In this document: in pieces, positions 11,687 to 22,849 of the stretch
Numbering within the stretch: position 1 is the first letter of the stretch
Layout: each line of letters starts with the position of its first letter
Assembly: GCA_036417435.1 (NCBI GenBank)
Contig: CM070917.1
Span: 57,758,436-57,822,435, forward strand
Reading direction: 5' to 3'
Source of the DNA: Inia geoffrensis
Lineage: Eukaryota > Chordata > Mammalia > Artiodactyla > Iniidae
DNA: 64,000 nt
The notes under the pieces: generated by a model
Databases searched by the model: none
Told to the model about the DNA's origin: nothing
What the model saw: only the letters and a program-made list of their open reading frames with translations
Position numbers and translations under genes: made by a program

Positions 11687-11905
11687 GGGGCTTCCCTGGT
11701 GGCGCAGTGGTTGAGAGTCCGTCCGTCTGCCGATGCGGGGGATGCGGGTTTGTGCCCCGGGCCGGGAAGATCCCACATGCCGCGGAGCGGCTGGGCCCGT
11801 GAGCCATGGCCGCTGAGCCTGCGCGTCCGGAGCCTGTGCTCCACAACGGGAGAGGCCACAATAGTGAGAGGCCCGCGTACGGAAAAAAAAAAAAAAAAAA
11901 AAAAA
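11687..11905 (+). mobile_element. CHR-2-type SINE, plus strand, full length
   Basis: Young-looking SINE beginning gggcttccctggtggcgcag, with a tRNA-derived head, the body atcccacatgccgcggagcg, the end gagaggcccgcgtac and a 23-A tail. Target-site duplications are aaggccctacgg before and aaggccctatgg after, with one mismatch. This high-CpG subtype is abundant in whales and dolphins and is one basis for the organism call. Confidence 0.88.
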
Positions 11906-11916
11906 GGCCCTATGGC

Positions 11917-14120
11917 CCCCACCCTTGGCCATGCGGAGTGAGTGGAAGTCCTGACCTGCTGCCTTGGGTGGGAGCCCAGACTGTCTGAGATCCTGGCAGG
12001 ATTGTGCTGCCAGGTGGTGGCCCGGAGCCAGGGAGCCGGGCTCAGCAACCCCCGAAGGCCTCTGACCACCAGCCCACAGGACAGGCGGGGTGGGACGGGC
12101 ATCCATTAGCCTCATCACGCTGCGGCACCGGCTGGGAGGGGCTTTCCCAAGGCCACGCGGCTGGCCACGGGGAGTCAGAGCCACCCCACCTAGGGCATGG
12201 GCAGCTGCATCTGCTGGCCCTGGTGGGCGAGAGCCTCAGAGACTTCAGCAGAAATGGGCTTTGTTGAAAGATCAGGTAGATTACTGGGTTTCCAGGAAAC
12301 CTGGAGCGCCACCTGAGCCATGCCTGGCCCAAGGACCACCTGGTCCATCAAGCAGGCCCAGCTGGCCCTGTGAACCTGACCCGGGGGCTGCTGCTGTCGC
12401 CGCCACCTTTGCCCACCGCACTCCCACAGCTGGCACCACGGCTCCCCCTGCCTCCCAGCCCCCTCCTATCCTCTGGTGGCCGTCTCCCCAAACTCCCCAC
12501 ACTGAGGGGCCCCCGACCTGAGAGGGGGAATCTGACATCCACTGTGCCAACTACTGACTCATGGCGCCCTCACTCACCTGCCCTGACCCTACACCATACA
12601 CAGCTCCCAAGATCACACCTGGGGACACGCACATTGTACTCACGCAGATGGTTTTAACTCTGGAAACCCCCCGAGGCCCTGTCCTCCCTCAGTAAGCCCC
12701 AGTCTTCCTCAGGGTGCTAATCAAAGGGAGCCCGAGCCTGAAGGTTTCCTGTGAAGGGCTGCCAGTATCGACAGGCCTAAGAATCAAGTTAATTTCTCAA
12801 AACAAGCACAAGAAACGGTTGCAGACTGAGGCACCCGAGGGCCCCAGAGCAGCAGGAACTGACTGTGACTATTTCCTCCACGGGCCACACCAGGTGCCTC
12901 TCCACAGCTCACAATGTCGATTCGACTGAGGCCCTCATTTGCTGATGAGGAAACTGGCCCCAGGAAGGAACTGCCCTGGGGAGTGGGGCTGACCAAGACC
13001 CCAGGCAGGGAGTCAAGAGGCTGCCTCACCTGCCCCCCTGGGACCACAGAGTGAGCCTGGTGCAGGGCCCCTGGCTGCAGGCCCGCCCCTCACTCACCCC
13101 GGCTCCTGGTGGAGCTCATTTCCCCCCTTTAAACTCAGATGGCTCCACAGTACGTATTTCCTGCCCAGACCTCTTCCCTGGGATCCAGCTCTGACCACCA
13201 ACCCAGAATCCCCTCTGTCAGTCCCCCTTTGGGGACCAAGTCCAGGTCCCGTCCCACCACAGCTTCTCCACCTTGGGTGAGTTGCTCTTGCTTTACCTGC
13301 CCCCCGCCCCGCCCCCAAGCCCCTCAGCTTTGTGCTCCTAATTCTCCAATCTGCCCCTCCACCCTAGACCCAGGCACTGGTCACTCCCCTGATCCCCGCA
13401 TTCTTCTGCCCCGTACAAACCAGTCCCTACACTGCAGCCCCGCGAGGCTCTCAGATGTAGCCCTGACCCCGTCCCCTGTGGTGCTGCAGTGCCATCCCAC
13501 AGCACCACAGGGATGAGGATGAGATCCTCGAGCAGCCCCTGCACTCCCACCTCACTGCCTCCTCCCCCCAGGGCCGTGAGAGTGACCTTGGACGCCTGTG
13601 TGGTCCTCTGTCCCTGGTGTCCTCACACCAGGCTGCTCACAAGCTCCCCCAGAGAGCAGGCACACAGGAGAGGGGGCAGGGAAGGGGGCCAGTGACCTAC
13701 GTAGGACAGGCTCAGCCCCAATGGGGACCCTCACCCCCACCCCTGGCAGGCAGTTAATGTCCTCTGGCCACTTATGGTCACAAGAACAGCTTCATTTATC
13801 AGGTGAAATATCGAGACGCAGACTAACTTGCCCAGGATGAAGTGACTTGTGCTCAGACCTGCTTGGACAGGGAAGCTTGGGGTTTGCAGACTCTTAAACG
13901 TTTGTTTATATAGATTCCGATTCTCCATCTTTTAATCTACTTTCTCCACTGTTTCCTCTATTTAGAAAAACGTTCTGGTTCCAGATCTTTCAGAGTTCTC
14001 ACCTGCTACACCACTGCCCAGAGAACCTGTGGACCTGCTGCCACTGATGGGTTTTTCCTCTTGGTTTTCAGTCATCTGGCCCTCTGAATGAATGCTGGTG
14101 TCAAGTATTAAAGACGGTGG
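11917..14120. other. Intergenic, no gene seen
   Basis: Unique C-rich sequence with no recognisable exon. It contains a perfect 13-bp hairpin at 13474-13512, listed among the findings. Confidence 0.5.
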
Positions 14121-14124
14121 GAAC

Positions 14125-14330
14125 AACGGATCAGGGGTGCGCTAACTAGAGCCCAAGGGTCAGATACCTGTTTTTGTAAATAAAGTTTTATTGTAACACA
14201 GCCATGCCCATTTGTTTACACAGCATCTCCATGGAGACAGTAGAGTTCAGTAGTCAGAGACGATACCTCCTGAGACATTTACTATCTGGCTCTTTAAGGA
14301 AAAGTTTAGCAGCTCCTCCTCTAGATGATG
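14125..14330 (+). mobile_element. Ancient non-autonomous DNA-transposon-like repeat
   Basis: It contains cctgtttttgtaaataaagt followed by tttattgtaacacagccatg (14169-14208) and later tttactatctggctctttaagg (14278-14299). This order is typical of a widespread old mammalian repeat, probably of the hAT group. The exact family name is uncertain from memory. Confidence 0.5.
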
Positions 14331-15274
14331 ATGTGTTCCAGCAGGCAAGAATCAACCTTTTCCTCCATAAGAAGGCTGACCACATTAACCCAACCAGGAC
14401 GGAGCTGAACTTGGGGTGGTTTATGGTTTTGGTAAGTCCATCTGCTTCTCCTTCCAGGGGTTGGTCCTCCAGGACATTAACCAGAAAGCCCAGGGTGAAC
14501 ACCGGCGCCTCCCTTGGTGGGTCTTTGTGTCCTCAGCACTGAAGGATGGTAGACAACTTTCCAGAGGTTCCCACATTAGCTCTTTAACTAGCATCCTTAT
14601 ATGTTCCTAAATTTGTCAAAGTCTTGAAGGAAAGATCAGCTCCCAAGTCTCCATTCTTCTCATGATTAGATGTCCCTCAAATCTCCAGGTCTGTCACTAA
14701 ACCCAGCATAAACCAACGCTTGGCAAGCACTGCCTACAGATGGTCAGCTCATCTTTTCATTGTTCTGCCCCGTTCATTTCCATTGCTGCTGCAGTTCTCT
14801 GATACATTTAAAGAGATGATTTATATATTTTGTCTAGCTTCTCTAGTTCTTAGCGGGAGCACTGATCTGCCACACACTGTCCCATCCTGCTTGGGAAATC
14901 TGTTTCCCGTGTTTAAATTTTTAATTTCAGTTTCCAGTTGTTCACTGCTAGGAAACAAATACGTATTGAATTTTGCATATTTGCATTCTGTCATCTTGCT
15001 ATATGTACTGATTAGTTCTAGTAGATTTCTTATAGATTCCTTTGGAATTTTGTACATATGTAGTCTTGTCATCCACAAATAGAAACAGTTTTGTTTCTTC
15101 CTTCCCAACACGTGTGCGTTTTCTTTTTCTTGCTTATTATGCTGACTAGGACTTCCAATGTGATGTTGAATAGAAGTGGTAAGAGTAGTCATCTTTGCCT
15201 TGTTCCCAATCTTATGGCATGCAGCGTTTCACCATGAAGCGTGGTGTTAGCGATAGGGTTTTTGTAAATGACTT

Positions 15275-15475
15275 AAAAAATATTTATTTATTTGGCTGTG
15301 CCGGGTCTTAGCTGTGGCACATGGGATCTTCGTTGCCACGTGTGGGTTCTTCTTTGCGGCATGCAGGATCTTTTATTTGCGGCATGTGGGATCTAGTTCC
15401 CTGACCAGGGATTGAACCTGGGCCCCCTGCATTGGGAGCATGGAGTCTTAGCCACTGGACCACCAGGGAAGTCCC
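15275..15475 (-). mobile_element. CHR-type SINE, minus strand
   Basis: Reverse SINE with the complement of its head (accaccagggaagtccc) at the right and the box-B-like gattgaacctgg near 15410. It is flanked by the direct repeat tgtaaatgactt at 15263-15274 and 15476-15487. It is inserted in the old L1. Confidence 0.85.
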
Positions 15476-16130
15476 TGTAAATGACTTTTATAATGTTAAA
15501 GAAATTCTCTTTTATTCCTACTTTGCTAAGAGTTTTTTAAATGCTTTTCTGGTATCTGTTGAGATATCATAAGGTTTTTCTTCTTTAGTCTGCTGATATG
15601 GTGAAATATATTAATATTTGAAGGTTGAGCCTACCTTGCATTTCCAGGATAAACCCCATGTGATTTATCCTGTAAAACAGGTTATTCCAGGACAAAGACC
15701 CCTGTTTATATATTGCTGGATTCAATCTGCTAATATTTTGTTGAGGATTTTGCATCTATGTTCATGAGGGATAGTAGTCTTCAGGTTTCTTGTGATGACC
15801 TCATGTGATTTTGGTATCAGGGTAATCCTCAGGTTGACCATATCCTTAATGACTTCCTGCTGTCTCTCACTTACTGAAGGAGGGGTGTCTAATTTCTAAG
15901 AGACTATTTGTCCTTTAGTTGTCAGTTTTTGCTTTCTGTATGTTGAAGTTCTACTGTTAGGCAAATACACATTTAGGATTATTATGCCTTCTTTTATTAT
16001 TATGTAATTATCTCTCTATGATATTAATATACCACTCCAGATTTCCTTTGATTAGTGTTTCCATGGTATATTTTCCCCATTTCTCTACATTTAACCTATC
16101 TCTGTCTTCCTATTTAAAGTGGGTTTCTTG

Positions 16131-16422
16131 GGGCTTCCCTGGTGGCACAGTGGTTAAGAATCTGCCTGCCACTGCAGGGGACACAGGTTTGAGCCCTGGT
16201 CTGGGAAGATGCCACATGCTGTGGAGCAACTAAGCCCGTGCACCACAACTACTGAGCCTGCGTGCCTAGAGCCTGTGCTCTGCAACAAGACAAGCCACTA
16301 CAATGAGAAGCCCATGCACTGCAATGAGGGGTGGCCCTCGCTCGCCACCACTAGAGAAAGCCCACACACAGCAACAAAGACCCAACGTAGCCAAATAAAT
16401 AAATAAAATAATTTTAAAAAAT
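16131..16422 (+). mobile_element. CHR-1-like long SINE, plus strand, with perfect 15-bp target-site duplication
   Basis: It begins gggcttccctggtggcacag and carries the long body form (actgagcctgcgtgcctaga, then ctagagaaagcccacacaca) before an AAATAAAT-rich tail. The target duplication aaagtgggtttcttg is perfect at 16116-16130 and 16423-16437 and splits the host L1 precisely. The longer body distinguishes it from the shorter CHR-2-like copies elsewhere. Confidence 0.92.
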
Positions 16423-17158
16423 AAAGTGGGTTTCTTGTAGACAGCATATAGTTATTTTTTTTTTAATTCCAATTTGACTGTCTCTGCCTTTAGTTGGTGT
16501 GTTTAGACCATTTACATTTAATGTAATTATTAAAGTAGTTGAATTTTGGTCTCCCATTTTATTTTCTATTTGTCTCCTCTGGTCCCCTTTTCTGCCACCT
16601 TCTGGATTATTTGAGAATCTTTTGAGTATTCAGCTTTAACTTACCTACTGACTTTTAGGCTGTATCTCTATTCTTTTAATGGTCACACTAGGGATTTTGA
16701 TATATACATTCCTATCCTTTCACAGTTTATTTAGTTAGTGTTATACCATTTCAACTAAACTGTGGAGGCCTTACCCCCATGTAAGTTCCTCTACCTTCCC
16801 CATTTGTGTTATAGTTGCCACACCTATTACATTTACATATGTTGAAAATCCCACCAGGCAACATTATAATTTTTGCTTTCAACAGTCATACATATTTTTT
16901 AAACCTTAAAAGGAAAATTTATCTTTTTAATTTACCCATATATTTACCATTTCTGTTGTTCTTCCTTCATTTTCCATCTGGTGTCATTTCCCTGCAGTCT
17001 GAATAATTTCTCTCAGTAGTTCTTTAGAGCAGGACTACACAGTGAATTCTCTTAGTTTTCCTTCATCTAAGAATGTCGTTAATTTCCCTTCATTCCTGAA
17101 GCATATTTTTGCCAGATATTGACTCTGGGTTAACAGTTCTATTCTCTGGTACTTTAAA

Positions 17159-17501
17159 TTTATTTATTTATTTTAGGCTGCATTGGGTCTTTGTTGCTGT
17201 GTGTGGGCTTTTCTCTAGTTGCGTTGAGTGGGGGCTACTCTTTGTTGTGGTGTGCGGGCTTCTCATTGCGGTGGCTTCTCTTGTTGCGGAGCACGGGCTC
17301 TAGGCGTGCGGGCTTCAGTAGTTGTGGCATGCAGGCTCAGTAGTCGTGGCTCGCAGGTTCTAGAGTGCAGGCTCAGTAGTTGTGGCACATGGGCTTAGTT
17401 GCTCTGCGGCATGTGGAATCTTCCCAGACCAGGGTCTGAACCCATGTCCCCTGCATTGGCAGGCAGATTCTTAACCACTGCGCCACCAGGGAAGTCCTTC
17501 A
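17159..17501 (-). mobile_element. CHR-1-like long SINE, minus strand
   Basis: Reverse complement of the long CHR form. It has a T-rich tail at the left (tttatttatttattttaggc), the repeated agtagttgtggc-type body, and cgccaccagggaagtcc at the right. Flanking direct repeats are gtactttaaa at 17149-17158 and 17502-17511. It is inserted in the minus-strand L1. Confidence 0.88.
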
Positions 17502-19003
17502 GTACTTTAAAGACAGTTTCACTATCTTCTAGCCTCTGTGGTTTCTGATTAGAAATCTGGAGTCATTCACATTGTTGTTCCTCTGCATGTAATGTTTCAT
17601 TTTTATCTATCAGCTTTCAAGATTTTTTCTTTGCCTTTGCCTTTTAGCAGTTTAATTATGATATGTCTAGGCATGTTTTTCTTTGAATTTATACTGTTTG
17701 GGGACCCAAGCTTTTTGAGTCTCTAAATTGATATCCTTCACCAATGTGGGAAATTTTCATCTATTATTTCTTCAAATGTTTTTTCTGCTGTAATCTCTTT
17801 CTCTTCTCCTGGGATTTTAAAAACACATGTAAGTCTTTTTGATATTGTCCCACAAGTTCCTGAGGCTCAGGCTCCCCCCACTCCACCCCACCCCAGTCTT
17901 TTCTCTTTCTCGGTTCTCCAAATTGAGTAACTTCTGTTGCTCTATCTTCAAGTCCACTGAGTCTTTCCTTGGTCATCTCCTTTCTGCTGTTGGGCATGTT
18001 CAGTACTTTTTTAGATTTCTGGCACTTTATTTTTCAGTTCTAAAGTTTCCATTTTGTTCATTGACACAGTTTCTCCTTTTCAGCTGAGAACATCTATCTT
18101 TGCATCTGTTACAGGTATGTTTGACCTTACCTTATATATGATGCAGTCACAATAACCACTTTAAGCTTTCTGTCTGATGATTCTACCACCTGGATCATCT
18201 CAGAGCCGGCATCTGTTGATCGTCTCTCTCCTTGTAAATTGGACATTTTGACTGTTGTGTAGACTCTGGGTCTGGAGAATGTTGTTCTGTCTCAGCAGCC
18301 CATCAACCTGGTTGGCTCAGACCACAAGCCCCACTTGCCTTCAGTGGCCAGTGGTTCCAGTCTAAGTTCAGTTATCAAAAGCTTTTTGTGCTGCTTTGGG
18401 TCTGTCCTGTGCACTGTAACTTGGAGGTGAGCCCAAGATTTCTGCTGGTTTATCTACAGCACAGGTCCCTTTCTCCAACTCTCTCCTCTCCAGGACCCTT
18501 GCACTTTCCAGAACTCAGCTCCTCTGGTAGAGTTCCTCTTGCCAGAAAGACAGAGTTCTATCAGAATTTTGGTTTGGTGTTGCTGTGTGGTCCTGCAACT
18601 GAGGCCGCCCACGGCAAAAAGAAAAGAGAAAATAAAATGGGAACTCCTCCCCACATGGGTCACAGCAGCAAGTCTGAACTTGCCTCCACAATCCACCTGT
18701 TTTGGTTCACTTTGCAGAGTCCTTAGGGAGCTCCTTTTTTTTTTTTCCCTTGAGTTTTCAGTTGTAACAGTGACAGAGATGGGCTGAAGTGGGCTTACAC
18801 TACCATAACAGAGCCAGACACTCCATATATTACTTCAAAATGGAAGAAAAATAATCTGCAGATAATGCAGTTAATCCCAAACAATTGATTTGTAGAATTT
18901 CTACTTTGTTTGAGGTTTCAGCTTTACCTATTATTCAGAACTTCACTACGTCCAAGTTCCCTTGCTGGCTGTGTGCCACATAAGTCAGAATTGAAGTGTG
19001 TTT

Positions 19004-20802
19004 TTCGGCATAGAGGGAACATACCTCAACATAATAAAGGCCATGTATAACAAACCCACAGCTAACATTACATCAATAGTGAAAAGATGAAAGAATTTCC
19101 TCTAAGATCAGAAACAAGGCAACGACACCCACTCTTGCTACTTTTATTCAACATAGAATTGGAAGTCCTAGTCACAACAATCAGAGAAAAAAAAGAAATA
19201 AAAGGAATCCAAATTGGAAAGGAAGAAGTAAAACTGTCACTGTTTACAGATGACATGATACTATACACAGAAAATTCTAAAGATGCCACCAGAAAACTAC
19301 TAGAGATAATCAATGAATTCGGTAGTTGCAGGATACAAAATTAATATACAGAAATCTTTTGCATTTTTATACACTACCAACAAAATATCAGAAAGAGAAA
19401 TTAAGGAAATAATCCCATTTACCATCACATCAAAATGAATAAAATACCTAGGAATAAACCTACCTAAGGAGGCAAGAGACCTGTACTGTGAAAACTATAA
19501 GACACTGATGAAAGAAATTGAAGATAACACCAACAGATGGAAGGATATACCACGTTCTTAGATTGGAAGAATCAATATTGTTAAAATGACCATACTACCC
19601 AAGGCAAACTATAGATTCAATGCAAAACCTATCAAATTACCAATGGCATTTTTCACAGAACTAGAACAAATAATTTTAAAATTTGTATGGAAACACAAAA
19701 GACCCCAAATAGCCAAAACAATCTGGAGAAAGAAGAACAGAGCTGGAGGAATCACACTCCCTAACTTCAGACTATAAAAGCTACAGTAATCAAAACAGTA
19801 TGGTACTGGCACAAAAACAGACATATAGATCTATGGAACAGGATAGAAAGTCCAGGAATAAACCCACACACCTACGGTCAATTAATCTATGACAAAGGAG
19901 GCAAAAATATACAATGGAGAAAAGACAGTCTCTTCAATAAGTTGTGCTGGGAAAACTGGAAAGCTACTTATAAAAGAATGAAATTAGAACATTCTCTAAC
20001 ACCACATACAAAAATAAACTCAAAATGGATTAAAGACCTAAATATAAGACTGAATACTATAAAACTCCTAGAGGAAAACATAGGCAGGACACTCTTTGAC
20101 ATAAATCAAAGCAATAATTTTTTGGAACCGTCTCCTAGAGTAATGGAAATAAAAGCAGAAATAAACAAATGGGACCTAATTAAACTTAAAAGCTTTTGCA
20201 CAGCAAAAGAAACCATAAACAAAATGAAAAGACAACCTGTGGAATGGGAGAAAATATTTGCAAACGATGTGACTGATACGGGATTAATTTCTAAAATATA
20301 CAAACAGCTCATACAGCTCAATATCAAGAAAACTAATACCCCAATCAAAAAATGGGCAGAAGACTTAAACAGACATTTCTCAAAAGAAGACATACAGATG
20401 GCCAACAGGCACATGAAAAGATGCTCAATATTGCTAATTATTAGAGAAATGCAAATCAAAACTACAATGAAGTTTCACTGCATACCAGAATGGCCATCGT
20501 CAAAAAAGTCTACAAATAAATGCTGGAGAGGGGTGGTAAAAAGGAAACCCTCCTACACTGTTGTTGGGAATGTAACTTGGTGCAGCCACTATGAAGAACT
20601 TTATGGAGGTTCTTTAAGAAATTGAAAATAGAGTTACCATATGGTCCAGCAATCCCACTCCTGGGCATATATCCGGAAAAGACAAAAACTCTAATTCAAA
20701 AAGATACATGCACTTTAATGTACACAGCAGCACTATTTACAAAAGCCAAGATATGGAAGCAACCTAAGTGTTCATTGACAGGTAAATGGATAAAGAAGAT
20801 GT

Positions 20803-20885
<83 letters not shown>

Positions 20886-21372
20886 AATGGAATATTACTC
20901 AGCCATAAAAAAATAATGAAATACTGCCATTTGCAGCAACATGGATGGACCCAGGGATTATCATATTAAGTAAGTCAAAGACAAATATCATGATATCACT
21001 TATATGTGGAATCTAAAAAATAATACAAATGAACTTATTTTCCAAAGAGAAACAGATTCACAGACATAGAAAACAAACTTATGGTTACGAAAGAGGAAAG
21101 TGGTGGTCGTGGGGAATAAATTAGGAGCTTGGGATTAACATATACACACTACTATATATAAAATAGATAAACACAAGGTCCTACTGTATAGCACGGGAAA
21201 CTATACTCAATATTTTGTAATAACCTATAATGGAAAAGACTCTGAAAAAGAATATCTATATCTGTCTATATTTCTATATATATCTGTATCTCTATATATA
21301 TCTGAATCACTTTGCTGGACACCTGAAATGAACAAGACATTGTAAATCAACTATACATCAATTAAAAAAAAA
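19004..21372 (+). mobile_element. 5'-truncated L1, plus strand (3' half of ORF2 plus 3' UTR)
   Basis: L1 insertion of about 2.4 kb. It starts inside the reverse-transcriptase domain and runs through the RT active-site region, the C-terminal part of ORF2 and a 3' UTR ending in an A tail. The conserved FADD box of L1 RT appears as FTDDMI (codons near 19239-19256), and several frameshifts and stops break the frame, so it is dead. Flanking direct repeats aagtgtgttt (18994-19003 and 21373-21382) mark it as a retrotransposition event. A TA/CA microsatellite has grown in its 3' region. Confidence 0.85.
20805..20880 (+). repeat. Compound microsatellite (TA)25(CA)13
   Basis: Fifty bases of alternating TA (20805-20854) are followed directly by 26 bases of CA (20855-20880). 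It lies in the L1 3' region where related copies have only a short TA stretch (before acaatggaatattactcagc). Likely length-polymorphic. Confidence 0.95.
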
Positions 21373-21382
21373 AAGTGTGTTT

Positions 21383-22845
21383 GCTTCCCCTCACTTCCCT
21401 TCATGCCAGTATACTGAGGGTAGGCAAAGCGACAGATGCACAGGATAAGCCACAGGTCACCTCCTCCACATGAGGCTGTTCAGTCGGTAGTACAGGCATG
21501 AGATGTGCCTCAGTGGGTCAGATGAATGGTCCGTGGGAAAACGGGTTTCCTCTGGGATATCACCCTTGTGAAGGAAGTGCCCACTTCCCCTTGTATAGAC
21601 GAATGTGTTCTTATGGCTTCTTTAAATCTACAGCTAAACTTAGGTTAAATGCTACTGATTTGGAACTAATGTAGAGAAACTGAGACGGGTATATTTTTAT
21701 ATTATTTATTTAAAAAAATATTTCCTAAGAAATAAGTGGAGTAAGCAAGACTACAAGGGGGAAACTACAGTACTAAGGCAATACTGTACTTAAGGGTGTA
21801 TTGTTTTTTAAACACACGAGGAGAACAATATATAAAGACACACAGAGACCCTCTCTCGCTCTGCAGACGTCACCGGGGAATGACACGTTCTGCCTGAGGA
21901 ATTAGACGGCTGCAATCTGCCTGTTTAGCCAGTGAGCACTTTGGAAATGTTGATCATCGTGACTCGAACACAGCTGTGGGGGTACCTATTATATGAGCAC
22001 ATCAGCACTCAGGAGGCTGGGACAGCACAGCAAACACGTCAGACCCATCTCTGCCCTGCTCCGTGGCACTGTCTCTTTGCTGAAGCACAATATTCAGAAC
22101 CTAGCCTTTTATTGCTGACGCAGGGGCAGCACTGTAAACGTAAGCTGGTGAGGGGATTGCAGCATCCCACTAAGAGGATATTCTACTGGTGAAGCCTAAG
22201 GTTCCATCGAGGATTTAGCAGCTGCACCCACTGTTCACCTGCAGAGTTTGCAAGTAAAATTCCCAGACCTTCTTCAAATACATCGCTACCAAACAAGGCT
22301 TTAACCTATAAACCCATACACTGGCGGCCTTTATGGGACTTAACATGTCCTTTGTTAACACATTTGTCTGGGGGCTTTGGTTACCACTGGGGCCATCATC
22401 TTGAGTGTTACTCACTCTCTTGCTGCCCCTCTCAGCTTGGAATCACAGCATGGGAGATCTTCTCCCTCTGCTGCTGCAGAGCCACTGGCCAGTTCCCGCC
22501 TGGCAGCAAACCCACCCACGATGATGCCATCATCAAGCTCACATTTCACGACGGAATCCACGGGAACATCTCGAAGACTCACAAGTGCAGCTTGAAGACC
22601 GGGTGGGCCAGGCGTGACCTGGCCTGTCAGCCCCACCCCACCCTGCTCAAAAAGAAAAGTATAAGAAAGGAGAAAGGTAGGAAGGGATGAGTGGGAAAGG
22701 AAAAAGAAATGAGCTGGATTTTGTTCAAAAACTTGTAAGGACTCGTTCTTCCTGTTTTTAGTATTTTAGGGGTGGGAGTGGAATAGAAACATATAAAATG
22801 AAGATATCCATTTCTATTCAACCCTGCCCTGGAGGTCTCCGCCAG
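21383..22845. other. Unique stretch between two L1s, with an unexplained GC-rich block
   Basis: No gene recognised. The part at about 22340-22640 is markedly more GC-rich than its surroundings and has open frames on both strands (plus 22352-22690, minus 22412-22636). I could not match either to a known protein. It might be a remnant of a processed pseudogene, but the evidence is weak. Confidence 0.35.
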
Positions 22846-22849
22846 GGAA

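Larger units (their letters stand above)
14930..18830 (-). mobile_element. Large degraded L1, minus strand, with SINEs inserted
   Basis: The plus strand is the reverse complement of L1 ORF2 and upstream regions. Landmarks are tgttgaatagaagtggtaag near 15164 (antisense of the RT region), tttctggtatctgttgagat near 15547, tttagtctgctgatatggtg near 15584, and ttatttcttcaaatgttttt near 17764 from the 5' part. Frames are broken throughout. Three CHR SINEs interrupt it (15.3, 16.1 and 17.2 kb), so it predates them. Ends are approximate and more than one L1 copy may be merged here. Confidence 0.75.

Noticed and set aside
11672..12184. Open frames encoding a peptide with AEHRLRT-like and RGMWDLPGPGH-like strings, recurring at 36.5-37.9 kb
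   Set aside because: These are translations of CHR-2 SINEs, repeated at each copy.
16131..16205. tRNA-like A and B boxes in SINE heads
   Set aside because: They belong to tRNA-derived SINE promoters, not functional tRNA genes; no cloverleaf or anticodon arm is intact.
19942..20625. 227-codon open frame with lysine/asparagine-rich protein
   Set aside because: It is a remnant of L1 ORF2 C-terminal sequence in a truncated, frameshifted element.
20696..20887. YIYIYI/VCVCVC frames
   Set aside because: Translation of the TA/CA microsatellite.
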